From: Bremia lactucae
Lineage: Eukaryota > Oomycota > Peronosporomycetes > Peronosporales > Peronosporaceae
DNA: 23,942 nucleotides
Reading direction: 5' to 3'
Assembly (NCBI RefSeq): GCF_004359215.1
Contig: NC_090610.1
Span: 15,878,611 to 15,902,552 of the forward strand
Below the pieces are notes generated by a model. It saw only the letters and a list, made by a program, of their open reading frames with translations, searched no databases and was not told where the DNA came from. Positions 1 through 9,416 of the stretch are shown here, one piece after another (position 1 is the first letter of the stretch; each line of letters opens with the position of its first letter). Made by a program: the position numbers and the translations under genes.

Positions 1-1170
1 TAATGAATCCATCCGATAAATCTCTTACAGATCTACCGGATTTATATATCGATCGTCATCCGATCGATACACAACACGTGACCGCTTACTGTATTACACA
101 GCCGTTATTGGCGACACCCCACGTGTCGTTGTCCCAACTGACAAAGATTTGCGCTTGCGCATCATGTATGAGTGTCAAAATGCTCCAACAAGTGGCATCG
201 TGGACGTGAGAAGACTTATCTCAGAGTAAGTCACGACTTTTACTGGCCCCGCCAGTATCAGTTCGTACGCAAGTACATTCGCGCTAGCGAGGTATGTCAA
301 CGGGTGAAGCCTAGCCCTTCACCCCGTGCACCTCTTCAACCTCTACCACTTCTGGCAGAGTGTTGGCAGTCCGTATCTATGGACTTCGTCTTCGGATTTC
401 CTGAAGACGATCACAAAACAATGGAATCCTTGTTTTTGTAGAAAGATTCAGCAAGATGGTACATCTTGCTGCAGTACCAGAGTCGATTACGGCTCCGGAT
501 TGTGCCCATGTCTTTATCGACACGGTATTTAAACTCCATGGGTTACCCCGTGAACTGGTCTCGGATCTCTATCCAGAGATCCACGGTTCACGGCGGAATT
601 TTGGCAATCCGTGTTCCGATCGCTTGGAACACGGCTGACTATGTCAACATCCGACCACCCAGAAACGGATGGTCAAACCGACGCGTAAATCGCGTCCTCG
701 AAGAGATACTTCGAGGTTACGTCCAATCGTATCCGGATTGGAGCGAGTTTTACCGATGGTCCAATTCGCCATCACTAATTCGGTGCATGCGTCTACAACG
801 CATACACCGTTCTTCGTGAATGGCTTACGCCATCCACATATACCCACAAAATTAAGGGGATCCTCTCGTTTAAGTGGGGTGGACTTGCACGAGCAAAACC
901 ATTTTTGGCTCATGCTCATCACGCGTCAAAGTTAACGACGACGCGAATGATGTCGATGGCGAAGCGATCGACATCGAAGATGAGAATGATCTCATGGCAG
1001 TACGCACAAAGCGTACTGAAAAAGACAAAACGAATGTGTCGGCAGAAATGCTTCTGCTGACTCGAGAATCAGTAATCCGTTTCGTACAGGACTCCATTGC
1101 TAACGCAGACCGTTAGAACGGAACGCAGACAAGCATGGAAGAGCAAATGTTCATTCATCTAAAATTAATA
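1..1170 (+). pseudogene. Ty3/gypsy family A integrase, broken (copy A1)
   Basis: This is the integrase part of a gypsy pol polyprotein, which would insert retrotransposon cDNA into the genome; its 5' part lies outside the window. The zinc-binding region reads in pieces: the first His of the H-H-C-C set is Gln (YECQNAP, near 170), the second His follows a 1-nt deletion near 190, and the two Cys (EVCQRVK side) are near 285-305. The first catalytic Asp is in SMDFVFGF (about 380). The second lies at the 8-nt insertion at 567-574, which shifts the frame. The catalytic Glu after DGQT is lost by a 1-nt deletion near 676. The end of the core (HASTTHTPFFVNGLRHP, about 790-835) and an acidic spacer (IDIEDENDL) follow. 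About 90% similar by eye to 23037-23942. Dead copy. Confidence 0.85.
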
Positions 1171-1175
1171 ATCTA

Positions 1176-2075
1176 GTGCTACTCTCTACGGTAAACCTAG
1201 CTAAGCGATTAGTCACTAACGTGGGTAGCAGTAAAGTAATACCCAAGTTCATTGGTCCTTTCCGTGTACTGCATCGAAGAGGCAATGCGTACACAATAGA
1301 ATTGCCACGTAGGATGCGAACGCATCCTACGTTTTACGTTGGTCGGCTCCGCCCGTACCATCAGTACGCGGCTTCTTCCGAGGACGGATGTGACCACCCT
1401 TTTCAAGAATCCCCAAAAGATTCTTGTGATCGCGAACCAGGTTCTCATGTTGAACCTGAAGTTTCTCATGCCGGTTCCGAATATCCTCGAAACTACGATG
1501 AGCTGATGACAGCTCATCGCGAACAGCATGATAGTTCCGCTCGTACTCCAACAAGGAGTACGCACCCTTCGAACGGTCTTCCAACCGCTCGATATGGTGA
1601 TTCTGCACCATCTGTTCCAACGAGCGACGCTTACCGCGCTCGTGTTCAAGACCCTCCTCCAAATCATGGAGGAAGTGATCCATTTTGTCGATCTTTGACA
1701 TTTGATCCGACATACGGTTCGGATCTAATTTTCCCTCCTCCACCACAACCTTTGGTGGACTCCCACGGTGGTCAACGTTTCCTTGTGGAACGCATCCAGA
1801 ACCACCGTGATGTGAAGGGGCAGCGAACGAGTTATCTTGTTCGCTGGCGAGGTTATCCACCTTCGCATGACAGCTGGACGAACCTCGTTCCCAGCTGGTT
1901 GCTGACGTTGAGGGCCTCGTCCGTCAGTATGACGAGACCCATCCGATGGTTCAGAAGGCCCATCGAAAAACACGCGCCCCTGGCGCATGTAAATCCATTG
2001 CAAAACGTCAATCGGATCCCGCATCTCAATACAGATGCGAGCCCTTCCACAGGGCGAAAAAAAAGGAATAGACAT
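1176..2075 (+). pseudogene. gypsy A1 GPY/F module, linker and chromodomain
   Basis: This is the C-terminal end of the A1 pol protein. The GPY/F module reads KFIGPFRVLHRRGNAYTIEL followed by YVGRLRPYHQY (about 1240-1367). A Pro/Ser/His-rich linker of about 135 residues ends in FPPPPQPLVD. A chromodomain begins near 1776 with RFLVERI and continues with SYLVRWRGYPPSHDSW. After DSW a 2-nt insertion moves the rest of the chromodomain (VEGLVRQYDETHP) into another frame, and the frame closes near 2075. Chromodomains of this class direct integration to marked chromatin. The linker and chromodomain lie opposite the C-terminal half of the minus-strand gene at 1327-3017. Confidence 0.85.
1307..1332. repeat. 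Perfect 12-bp inverted repeat inside GPY/F coding sequence
   Basis: Arms 1307-1318 and 1321-1332 are exact reverse complements with a 2-nt loop. They encode the RRMRTHP stretch. The matching site in copy A2 (about 9560-9585) keeps a 7-bp version. Family B encodes a similar peptide (KLRAHP) without the palindrome. Confidence 0.95.
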
Positions 2076-3017
2076 CCCCTTTTACCCTCTTCGAGTTGTC
2101 AACACAACACGGACAGGGATCACCCCACGTGAGGCATGGAAGCCAGCCTCACGTGACAACCGATGCAATTTATACTTTGCACCGGTTGGAGTTCGTTTCT
2201 CAAACTTAACGCGATTCGCGTTAAGGTTTTGAAGCCAGGCTTCGCGTCCAATGTCTTTGACATAGCGAATGAACGCGCTCCAGGCTTGCATAAGCGAGCC
2301 TTTATCTCGCTTATTGTTGCCCTAAACCATCGATGCTTAAGAAAAGCATCGAGATAAAAATCTTCCTCAGCGCGAAAGTTCTTCGCGCTGGGATCAAGGC
2401 CATGTAGCTTTGTCGCAATAAACAAGTGATATTTTTTGTGAGGAGTAGTCTCTCCAGAGAAGCTATTAATTAGCTGTTCGGTCAAAAGCCACGGCTTCTT
2501 CTCAGGGGAAAGATGATACATTTTAGTGTCAACGGTCCCCTGAGTGGTACCCACTGAAGAAGGGGTACCACAAGAACTTATATTACGATGGCTTACGCCA
2601 TCGTCATCGGCTTGCACAGAAACACGTGCAGGTGACCGTACGGGAGACGGAACGGGCGATGAGGGATCATCCTCATCGTCGGAATCAAATACACTATTAA
2701 CTCGTCTATCAGAATGAGCCCTCTCATTCGAAGGCTCATATTCAGCCGCCTGACGTCTATCAGGCGACTGTTCTCTTCTTGTAGTCGACCTCCAAGGAGG
2801 GGTCGTATTCACGTGGTGAATCACCACGTGCACCCGCAACATCTAGTGTTGCCTGAGTGGAAGATACTACGGCAGACGTTCCGTCTGCCGCAAGAGATAA
2901 CAGTGCGTCATCCGCGGCTGCACGAACCGCAGCCGAAGGCGCAGCACTATCAACACCCCGCATGAGTTTGCTCTTGATGCGATGGAATTTAAAATGATGG
3001 TTCTGATCAATCAACAT
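1327..3017 (-). CDS. Antisense gene of gypsy family A, coiled-coil C-terminus (copy A1, frameshifted)
   Basis: I recognise no named family for this protein. It starts at ATG 3017, 79 bp inside the 3' LTR, and reads away from that LTR. The order is: Ala-rich N-terminus (3017-2760); after a frame change, an acidic Ser/Pro segment with DSDDEDDPSSPV; a conserved PEKKPWLLTEQLIN motif (about 2510); a basic helical block SAFIRYVKDIGREAW (about 2280); a Gly/Ser/Gln-rich stretch; and a coiled coil at 1710-1395 (includes LEHERGKRRSLEQMV). It ends in a Lys/Arg-rich tail at 1327. At least three frame breaks are present, so this copy is a pseudogene. It overlaps sense pol for about 750 nt and is homologous to 15874-16932 and 9735-10622. 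The function is unknown; a DNA- or RNA-binding or regulatory role is a guess. Confidence 0.6.
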
Positions 3018-3081
3018 CGTTTTGAATAAAGTGGTCTTATAGCGACCACTCTACCCAACGACAGTCAGAGTGATTGTCGTT
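2126..3081. repeat. Continuous tiling of short hairpins through the antisense gene
   Basis: Exact inverted repeats follow one another about every 20-60 bp (arm/arm): 2126-2135/2146-2155, 2205-2213/2217-2225, 2290-2298/2306-2314, 2331-2338/2344-2351, 2368-2376/2382-2390, 2544-2551/2564-2571, 2585-2592/2597-2604, 2657-2664/2671-2678, 2714-2720/2733-2739, 2747-2753/2760-2766, 2810-2819/2821-2830, 2870-2878/2882-2890, 2915-2921/2929-2935, 3030-3036/3044-3050, 3057-3063/3075-3081. For arms of 7 bp or more and loops up to 12 nt, chance gives about 0.8 per kb (my estimate, equal base use); here there are 15 in 956 bp. Confidence 0.9.
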
Positions 3082-3095
3082 TGAGGAAGGGGTAA
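3082..3095 (+). other. Polypurine tract of gypsy A1
   Basis: The purine-rich run TGAGGAAGGGGTAA sits directly before the TG that opens the LTR. A near-identical tract (aaggggatggtaa) precedes the LTR at 10776. Such tracts prime plus-strand DNA synthesis in LTR retrotransposons. Confidence 0.7.
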
Positions 3096-3750
3096 TGATA
3101 CGGGGTGTATTGTTACAAGAAATTAACACTTAAAGGTTGTTAATTAATATATTATCTAAAAGGTAGATAAAATTTTAAGAATATTACTTTACATGGTAAT
3201 ATTAAAAGCTTAGCCTTTAATAGATAAAGACCATTATATCTACTTACTCCCCGGTCCAGTCAACCTTGGACCGGCGCAAAGGGAAAGACAGATAAGACTT
3301 TAAGTACATATTTTGTATTAGTTTATAATAAAGAAGACTGTTAATTAATGTTTATATTGTCTTTTGTATCTACCGCGACTTTTTTACGTCTTGGCTCCGA
3401 GCCATGGCGACTTTATTAGAGTTAACTAAGGTAAAAAAACGGACACTAAGCTTGCGGATATTCCCAGCCGTACTGGATACTTTTCGAATAAATTTACAGA
3501 GATATTAATTAATTTCTAAGGACTGTCCTCCTTGTGTAGCTTCTTAAAGGCAAAATCTCTTTCTATATTCCAATTGAAATAATAGCTAAAATGTCAAATT
3601 TATCTGAAAAAGTTAAACATATTCGAAACTGTGTGATAATTTCACTTATATTACCGTACATCGTAATTTTGTAGCAACTATGCGAGAGTTCTGTTCATTA
3701 GTTGATTTAAGTTTTAATTAACCCCGCCAATCGTAGCTAGACACGCGAAT
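3096..3750 (+). repeat. 3' LTR of gypsy A1, cut short by the next LTR
   Basis: It starts TGATACGGGG straight after the polypurine tract. AT-rich non-coding sequence follows with no gene. Near its end (about 3705-3752) it matches the inside of the A2 LTRs (the TTGATTTAAG ... CCGCCAATCG ... GACACG stretch). It then stops where a second LTR begins at 3751, so its own 3' end is missing. No intact TG...CA pair can be assigned to it alone. Confidence 0.6.
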
Positions 3751-4259
3751 TGTAACGGGGTGTACCGTTACATAAATATTATTTTGTATGAGAGGAATAA
3801 GAAATAGTACTTCCTTAATATGAATAAAGAACGAAGTACAAAATTATTATCTTATTAATAAATGACTTATATAATTGCGATATTACTAAATTTGGTAATA
3901 TTGACGCAATAAGACATCAGTTCTATTGATTGGCTAATTTGAGTGTAAATCAACCCCACCAATCGTTTCAAGACACGATTGTCCGGTGCACAAGTAGGCG
4001 CTACATAGTAAGTTATTATTGTAATAAAGTCAGTAGTAGATAGAAGATCGTTACGTAGGAACTAAATATTTTAATATAGTCTTAGATTTTCTCTATTCTA
4101 AAGCCTTAGATTTAACCTTGGGAAGCTAGGACTTTCTAGCTACTTAGAACCTTCGTCTGCACGTCGTGTACGTAAAGTAGTTGAGGCGCCCCACCTTTAC
4201 TGTTATTAGTGTAGGTTGACTAGTAGTGTTATCTGTACTAGCAAAGGGTTTCCATTACA
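3751..4259 (+). repeat. 5' LTR of gypsy A2
   Basis: Begins TGTAACGGGG and ends TCCATTACA. The first 22 bp form a perfect 8-bp inverted repeat (TGTAACGG/CCGTTACA). Aligns through its length with 10776-11266: shared blocks include GCAATAAGACATCAG, AGATCGTTAC and GTACTAGCAAAGGGT. A primer-binding-site-like TGGTATC follows at 4262, as in elements primed by initiator tRNA-Met. The promoter should lie here, but no TATA box was assigned. Confidence 0.8.
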
Positions 4260-4310
4260 CCTGGTATCGCTTCGTATTCCGTTAAACGGCCCACGCACGT
4301 TCCATCCAGC

Positions 4311-5520
4311 ATGGACATGTTCGATGAAGAAGGAGGGAGCTATCAAGCCCCTCAAGAAAGCTATCGCGCAATGCGTGATAGGTTCATTCATTTGAGGGAC
4401 CTTGAATGAAGAGCGATCGAACACATGAGTTCGGTCCTTGGCGATCCGGCCGTTGGCGCCATGCTGTTCAGTCTAAATACAGATGAACAACATGCGGCCA
4501 TAGCCGAGCTCATACAACATGAACCTGACGAGGCCCAGGAAAGCAGCCTTGCTTTACCAGCAAGGCTCTTAATACGCAGAGGTGTTGAAAGAACAGGGCG
4601 CTCAACCGTTGGAACTGTTGAGACACCAGCATTTACATGCTGCTAATGGGCCGACGCTTCCGCGTCGACTAAAAGCTTAAAAATCGAAATCTTAACTTTA
4701 AGGCAGTCGAAGGCGACTCCATTTTGAGATGATTCGTCGAGTTAGACGACGCCATAGAAGCTCGTCGTATCAGTGATGATGCGTTGAAATGAAATTTGGC
4801 ATGTCCAACTTAGCCAGACGTGCCAAATCTTGGGCCTTAGGGCTCAAGCTTCACGACCCATTGATTTTGGGTCGTATAAGGTCTTAAAAAACCAGATCAG
4901 GCAAACCTTTGAGCCGCCACGTGCCGACTTCACGGCTCGAGCCGAGCTCCTGAATTTGAAGCAGGGCAAGCGTGACATTCACGCTTATGCCCAGCATACA
5001 CGATAGCTTGTCAGTTGTATCGCGAGTCAGCCAATTCTTGAACAAACTCAGGTAACTGTGTTAAGTAATGGTCTTGCAGACTATCGTGTTAAGACTCACT
5101 TTTTGGGTTGAACTTAGAGTCGCTCAACCTAGCAAACTCTATAGCAGAGCCGGAGGAAATTGCTCCTCAACAGCTTTCGTCCACTTGGAGCTTATCGTCC
5201 TCCGAGACAAAGAAAACGGAGTCCAAAATTTTTGAACTTCTCGTATGTGGAGAGCGAGAACTCGCTCTTCAAGTCAGAAACGATTGAAAAAATGCAATCA
5301 CTGTCAAAAGACGAGCCACTACGCATATGTGTAGTACCCCACGCCCAATGCCTAGAAACACTGAGCGAAATGATCGACCTCCCACTAGGGCAGCGAGTGA
5401 CGCGGATCCGACGCTGTTGCGAGATCGCAACGGCGAGGCGGATTGTAAAAAAAACGGTCGGGGTCAGTAGGTGCGGATCGCCCTTCTGATCCAGCAACAT
5501 CAAAATCATTTGTAGGCCTT
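4311..5520 (+). pseudogene. gypsy A2 gag
   Basis: Gag forms the virus-like particle that packages the element RNA. It starts at ATG 4311 (MDMFDEEGGSYQAPQ), 51 bp after the LTR, and is interrupted by a stop after RDLE. It resumes with SSVLGDPAVGAMLFSLNTDE (about 4428). The capsid-like region RAELLNLKQGKRDIHAYAQH is near 4940-5000. A zinc knuckle follows near 5290 as CNHCQKTSHYAY; a 2-nt deletion removes the last Cys of CX2CX4HX4C. Between about 4650 and 5150 the frame shifts repeatedly, but the amino-acid pattern is still readable. Compare 11451-11790. Confidence 0.75.
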
Positions 5521-6450
5521 TTGACGAAAGTTGCTTCTTACTCACAAACATTGTCTGTAACTGCCCCAGGTGATAAGGTTGACCTCATCGCCTTGAAAAC
5601 TTAAGTGGCAAATAAATTGCCAATAAAGTCCCTATTCGATTGGTGTGGCGTCGAACAAAATTGTTCGACGCCAATAGCTAGAAGATTGCAGACTCAAATT
5701 TCTTGAGCGCAATATCCATCGAGGATGACAGTGCGCCTAGCAACAGGTGCATCTATAACACTAAAGAAACGTGTGATTGGTATGCAATACACGTTAAAAG
5801 GTAAACCAGTACGATGATGATTTCATCGTACTGGATTTGGATGACAAATTTGATGTCATCTTAGGATAACCATGGCTTCGAAAGTACGAGCCATGCATAA
5901 GCTGGCAGCATCAAGCCGTGACAATGCCTGCCTCTCGTTCATCAGATGACCATCTGACAAACGTCTTTAAGCGTCCACAAGCGTGTGGATGTCCTACGAG
6001 TGATTGCGATGGCCTCCGTTGTAGGTCGGTCGTTTCCACAACTGCATAAGACTTCAGTGTGAATACCATCACATGTGGAGTTAGATCCCGACGAGCACAG
6101 GCAGCGTCGTAGTTCGACCACTCGAATAAGTTAAGTAGTAAGAAACAAGGATGCTTGCTTGTAAAGCAACATCCAAGAAAATATTAACGCCTGTCAATAA
6201 GAGACAGTGCGACAGTCCTAGATCGACTGGAGAATTGATCGTAGAGGATCTCGCTGTGGTTGCACAGCCACAGCTAAATGAGGCAAATGGGGAGGATATT
6301 CCCCACATAAAACTCGAGGGAATAAGCCCCCAAGAAACTGCGGGCACAAGTTCCCAAAACCTGTGGTCAAAGGTTCCCAGTTACCTTTGGAAAAAAGTTC
6401 CAACGATGAAATTGAGACATTGAATGTCTTAGTAAACAACGGATCAATTT
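5521..6450 (+). pseudogene. gypsy A2 protease and protease-RT linker
   Basis: This is the retroviral-type aspartic protease that would cut the gag-pol polyprotein. The active-site triplet has decayed (the FDWCGV stretch near 5636 replaces DSGAS). Downstream the flap and C-terminal part survive: MTVRLATGAS (about 5727), DDFIVLDLDDKFDVILG (about 5815-5865) and PWLRKYEPCISW. A Cys-rich linker (RPQACGCPTSDCDGL, about 5975) and a charged spacer (6150-6423) lead to RT. It aligns with 11880-12500 in copy A4. A 12-bp inverted repeat sits in the FIVLD codons. Confidence 0.75.
5806..5834. repeat. Perfect 12-bp inverted repeat in protease, conserved in two copies
   Basis: Arms 5806-5817 and 5823-5834 pair exactly around a 5-nt loop. 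The same position in copy A4 (12110-12120/12126-12136) keeps an 11-bp version with the same loop. Each is followed by a 7-bp hairpin over the DDKFDVI codons. Confidence 0.95.
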
Positions 6451-6559
6451 TAGGCGCTGATACAATTATTTGACAGCGCCTCCGAAGTTAACTTCGGAGA
6501 TAACTCAACTGCCATCGCTAGACTGAAACGGTTCTTGCGTGATCTGCAAGAATATCTGC

Positions 6560-7530
6560 GGACTCGTCACAGATGACAAGTAAGTGGCCGATATTCGGTT
6601 GGCAATAGTATTTTCTGAGAACGAACGGGTTCTCAGCAGCTCACCGATGGACGAAAGTATCCTCGATGAGAAGACTCGGATTGAACGTTTTACGTACCAA
6701 TCCTTGGAGTCTTTGAAGACAACTCCTTTATATAAAGATTTGATCAAGTTCAACGATGTATTCCCTGTGTCTGTACCGTGCGAGTTGCCTAAGGATAAAG
6801 GCACACGACACGAAATTGACCAAATTCTAGGTTCGAAATAGTGTGTTATGAAGCAATGTTCATTGCCTCGTGAACAAGTATTAGCGATCAACAAATTATA
6901 TGCCGATCGCTTACAGCGAGCCATGTAAGGGAATCAACTTCTCCACAAAGCACTCCGAACTTCTCGGTGCGCAAAGCAAGAGAAGAATGGCGGGTTGTGC
7001 TTGCATTCAATAAATTGAACGCTGCAAGGGTACCGGCTCAAACGCGGATACCACAGAATTACGAATTATTGATGGTATGTCAAAGATTACTTTCTTGTCT
7101 TCAATGGATCTGATGGATGGATTCTATTAGATCCTTATGCGTGAACATGAAATCCCGTTCACAACAGTGAATATCTCACGCGGAATGCTATGGATGTGGC
7201 TAGTTATGCCACAGGGACATAGTAATGTCCCTGCGACATTTAACAGATGTGTAACCATTCTGTTGGGATCGGTGCGGAATTCCACCGAGCTATTTGATGG
7301 CGTCTTCGTCCATAGCAGAGCCATGAACGGAAAGTCGGACGTTGAAGTACATCGTACCCACGTTCAAAAGAATCTTAAGCCTTAGCACAAGTTGTATGCA
7401 AATCTCAAGAAGTGTATATTTGCTGCAAGCGAAATATTTCTTCTTGGGTGCATCGTGGGTAAACACGGTGTAAGCCCTGAGCCTGAAAAGCTCAAGGCGA
7501 TCACCAACTGGCTTGTACCACTCGATGTAA
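6560..7530 (+). pseudogene. gypsy A2 reverse transcriptase
   Basis: Copies element RNA into DNA. The N-terminal lead-in is clear (DVFPVSVPCELPKDKGTRHEID, about 6750-6825). Palm remnants follow: LPREQVLAINKLYADR (6865), PFTTVNISRGMLWMWLVMPQ (7155-7215) and PATFNRCVTILLGSVR (7230-7280). The catalytic box, normally Y/F-x-D-D, reads LFDGVFVHSRAM (about 7290-7325), so the second catalytic Asp has become Gly. The thumb/connection part is at 7390-7500 (KCIFAASEI, GCIVGKHGV). Several stops are present, including one at the end of the 6584-6841 segment. Confidence 0.85.
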
Positions 7531-7599
7531 AGAAACTTGACTATTCCTCGGCTTAGCGGCGTACTAAAATAAGTACTCCCATTATTATGCCGAAATTAC

Positions 7600-8130
7600 A
7601 GCACATCTTTCTTCTTAGTTGAAGATAAGTGTAAAGTGGTCATGGAAGGCTGAGTGTCAGCATTCATTTGAGGGTATCAAGCAGTGCATAACGCAATCGC
7701 CAATTCTGGCGAATGCTGACCACGATAGAGCATTTCATGTGGTCTGTGACGCCAGCGATTTTGAAATAGGCTGTGCGTTGATGCAATATGACACAAAGGT
7801 CGCAGAGCACGTCGTCTGCTATCACTCGCGTCAGCTTCAAGCTGAACGCCACTTCCCAGTGCATAACAAGAAACTTCTTGCCATGAAAAATGCACTGGCT
7901 AAGTTTAGGGTCTATCTCTTGAAATATATGTTTATATGGACCATGCGTCTTTACGCACGGCCGAAAATCGCACACACCTCTCGCAAAGAATGGCGAGAGG
8001 CATTGTCTTTCTTCGCGGAGTAAAACTTCTCCGTGGAATATAAACCAGGACAACTTTATGTCGTCGCTGATGCTCTTTCGCGACAGCCCGATTCTGCCGA
8101 CAGCGCAAAACAACAGTAAGGATAAGACCA
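7600..8130 (+). pseudogene. gypsy A2 RNase H
   Basis: RNase H removes the RNA template during reverse transcription. A continuous reading from 7619 holds the first catalytic Asp (VVCDASDFEIG, about 7740), the YHSRQLQAERHFPVHNKKLL block (about 7820-7880; the usual Glu of KELL is Lys) and the SFFAE end at 8020. Past a stop it reads NFSVEYKPGQLYVVADALSR to about 8085. The DHASLRTA region that normally contains another Asp is scrambled (MRLYARP). Confidence 0.8.
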
Positions 8131-8269
8131 CTGCTGCAGCAATCAACAGTGAGCTTGAGCCCACTGTTGAAACATTAAGTTTTCTGTCGTCAACATTATT
8201 CGACGACGTTATAAGTTCCTATCAAGAAGATAAGGCTCATAATAGGTTGATGAATTAACTAAGAAAATC

Positions 8270-9200
8270 TCCTACAATCTTTGAAAGGATTATTGAAATT
8301 ATATCGACTCTCAAAAGATCGATACACAACAAGTGATGAGTTACTGTACTACACAGCCATTGCTGGCGACACACCTCGTGTCGTCATCCCACCCATAATG
8401 ATTTGCGTTTACGCATCATGTATGAGTGCCACGATGCACCAATAACTGTTCATCGTGTACGTGCAAAGACCTATGTCACGATAAGTCGCGACTTCTACTG
8501 GCCACAGTAGTATGAGTTCGTCCGCAAGTACATACGTACTTGCGAAGTTTTTCAACGGTGAAGCCCGTTGCTTCATCCCGTGCCCCTTTAAAACCTTTGC
8601 CTGTTCTGGCAGAATGTTAGCAGTCCGTATCTATGGACTTCGTCTTCGATTTTCCCGAAGACGGTCTCAAGAATAGTGGTATTCTTGTGTTTCTTTAACG
8701 CTTCAGCAAGATGCCCCATCTTGCTGCAGTCCCGTTAATCATACACAAAGGCTGTGCTCGTGTACGATATTTCGACTCCTACCTCGGAAACTGTTGTTAG
8801 ATCGAGACCCCCGATTCACTACGAAATTTTGCCAATTTATGTTCAAATCACTTGGAACACAGTTGAAAATGTCAACATCTGACCATACTGCAGCAGACGG
8901 TCAGACGTAACATGCAAATCGTTTCCTCGAAGAGATACTTCGCGAATACGTCCACTCTTTACGATTTGAAGCGAATTCTTACCGAGGGTAGAATTTGCTA
9001 TCAACAAATTAGTGCATGTTTTGACAAAGCATACACCGTTTTTCGTGACCGGCTACGCCATCCGCGTATGCCTACCTTGTTTGAGAGTAATTCTTATTTT
9101 AAGGGGGGGAGTAACTCGCTCGAGCAAAGAACAATCAAGCCTTGCTCATCACGGATTAGTCCTATGGTCGAAAGATACCAATGTTGATTTAATCAGCATC
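8270..9200 (+). pseudogene. gypsy A2 integrase
   Basis: The zinc-binding half is in better shape than in A1: both His can be read (YECHDAP near 8425 and VHRVRAKT near 8450) and one Cys remains (TCEVFQR, where the second Cys is Phe). The core is heavily shifted: the first Asp frame (PYLWTSSS, near 8625) is out of register, and the second-Asp region near 8800 and DGQT region near 8895 are altered. The end of the core is readable as LPRVEFAINKLVH and KHTPFFVTGYAIRV (8970-9065). Not functional. Confidence 0.8.
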
Positions 9201-9416
9201 AAAAAAATAATATTAGTGATATAAATAGTTCGCTCATCAATGAGGAAAGCGACATCTCTGCAGTTCGTACCGGTCGCGCTAAAGAGAAAAACAAAACCGA
9301 GCAGCGGGAGAATTCTTGCTGGCTTGAGAAGCAGTGTTCCACTTCGTACAGGATTATATCGCTGATGCGGTGGACGGATAAAAAAGGAAATATGACAAAA
9401 AAAGATCAAACATTAT

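Noticed and set aside
1209..1667. 152-codon minus-strand frame opposite GPY/F
   Set aside because: It is a different frame from the conserved antisense gene, has no matching frame in A2 or A5, and looks like a shadow of pol.
7664..8164. 166-codon minus-strand frame opposite RNase H
   Set aside because: The + strand carries clear RNase H motifs; the minus reading shows no motif and no second copy.
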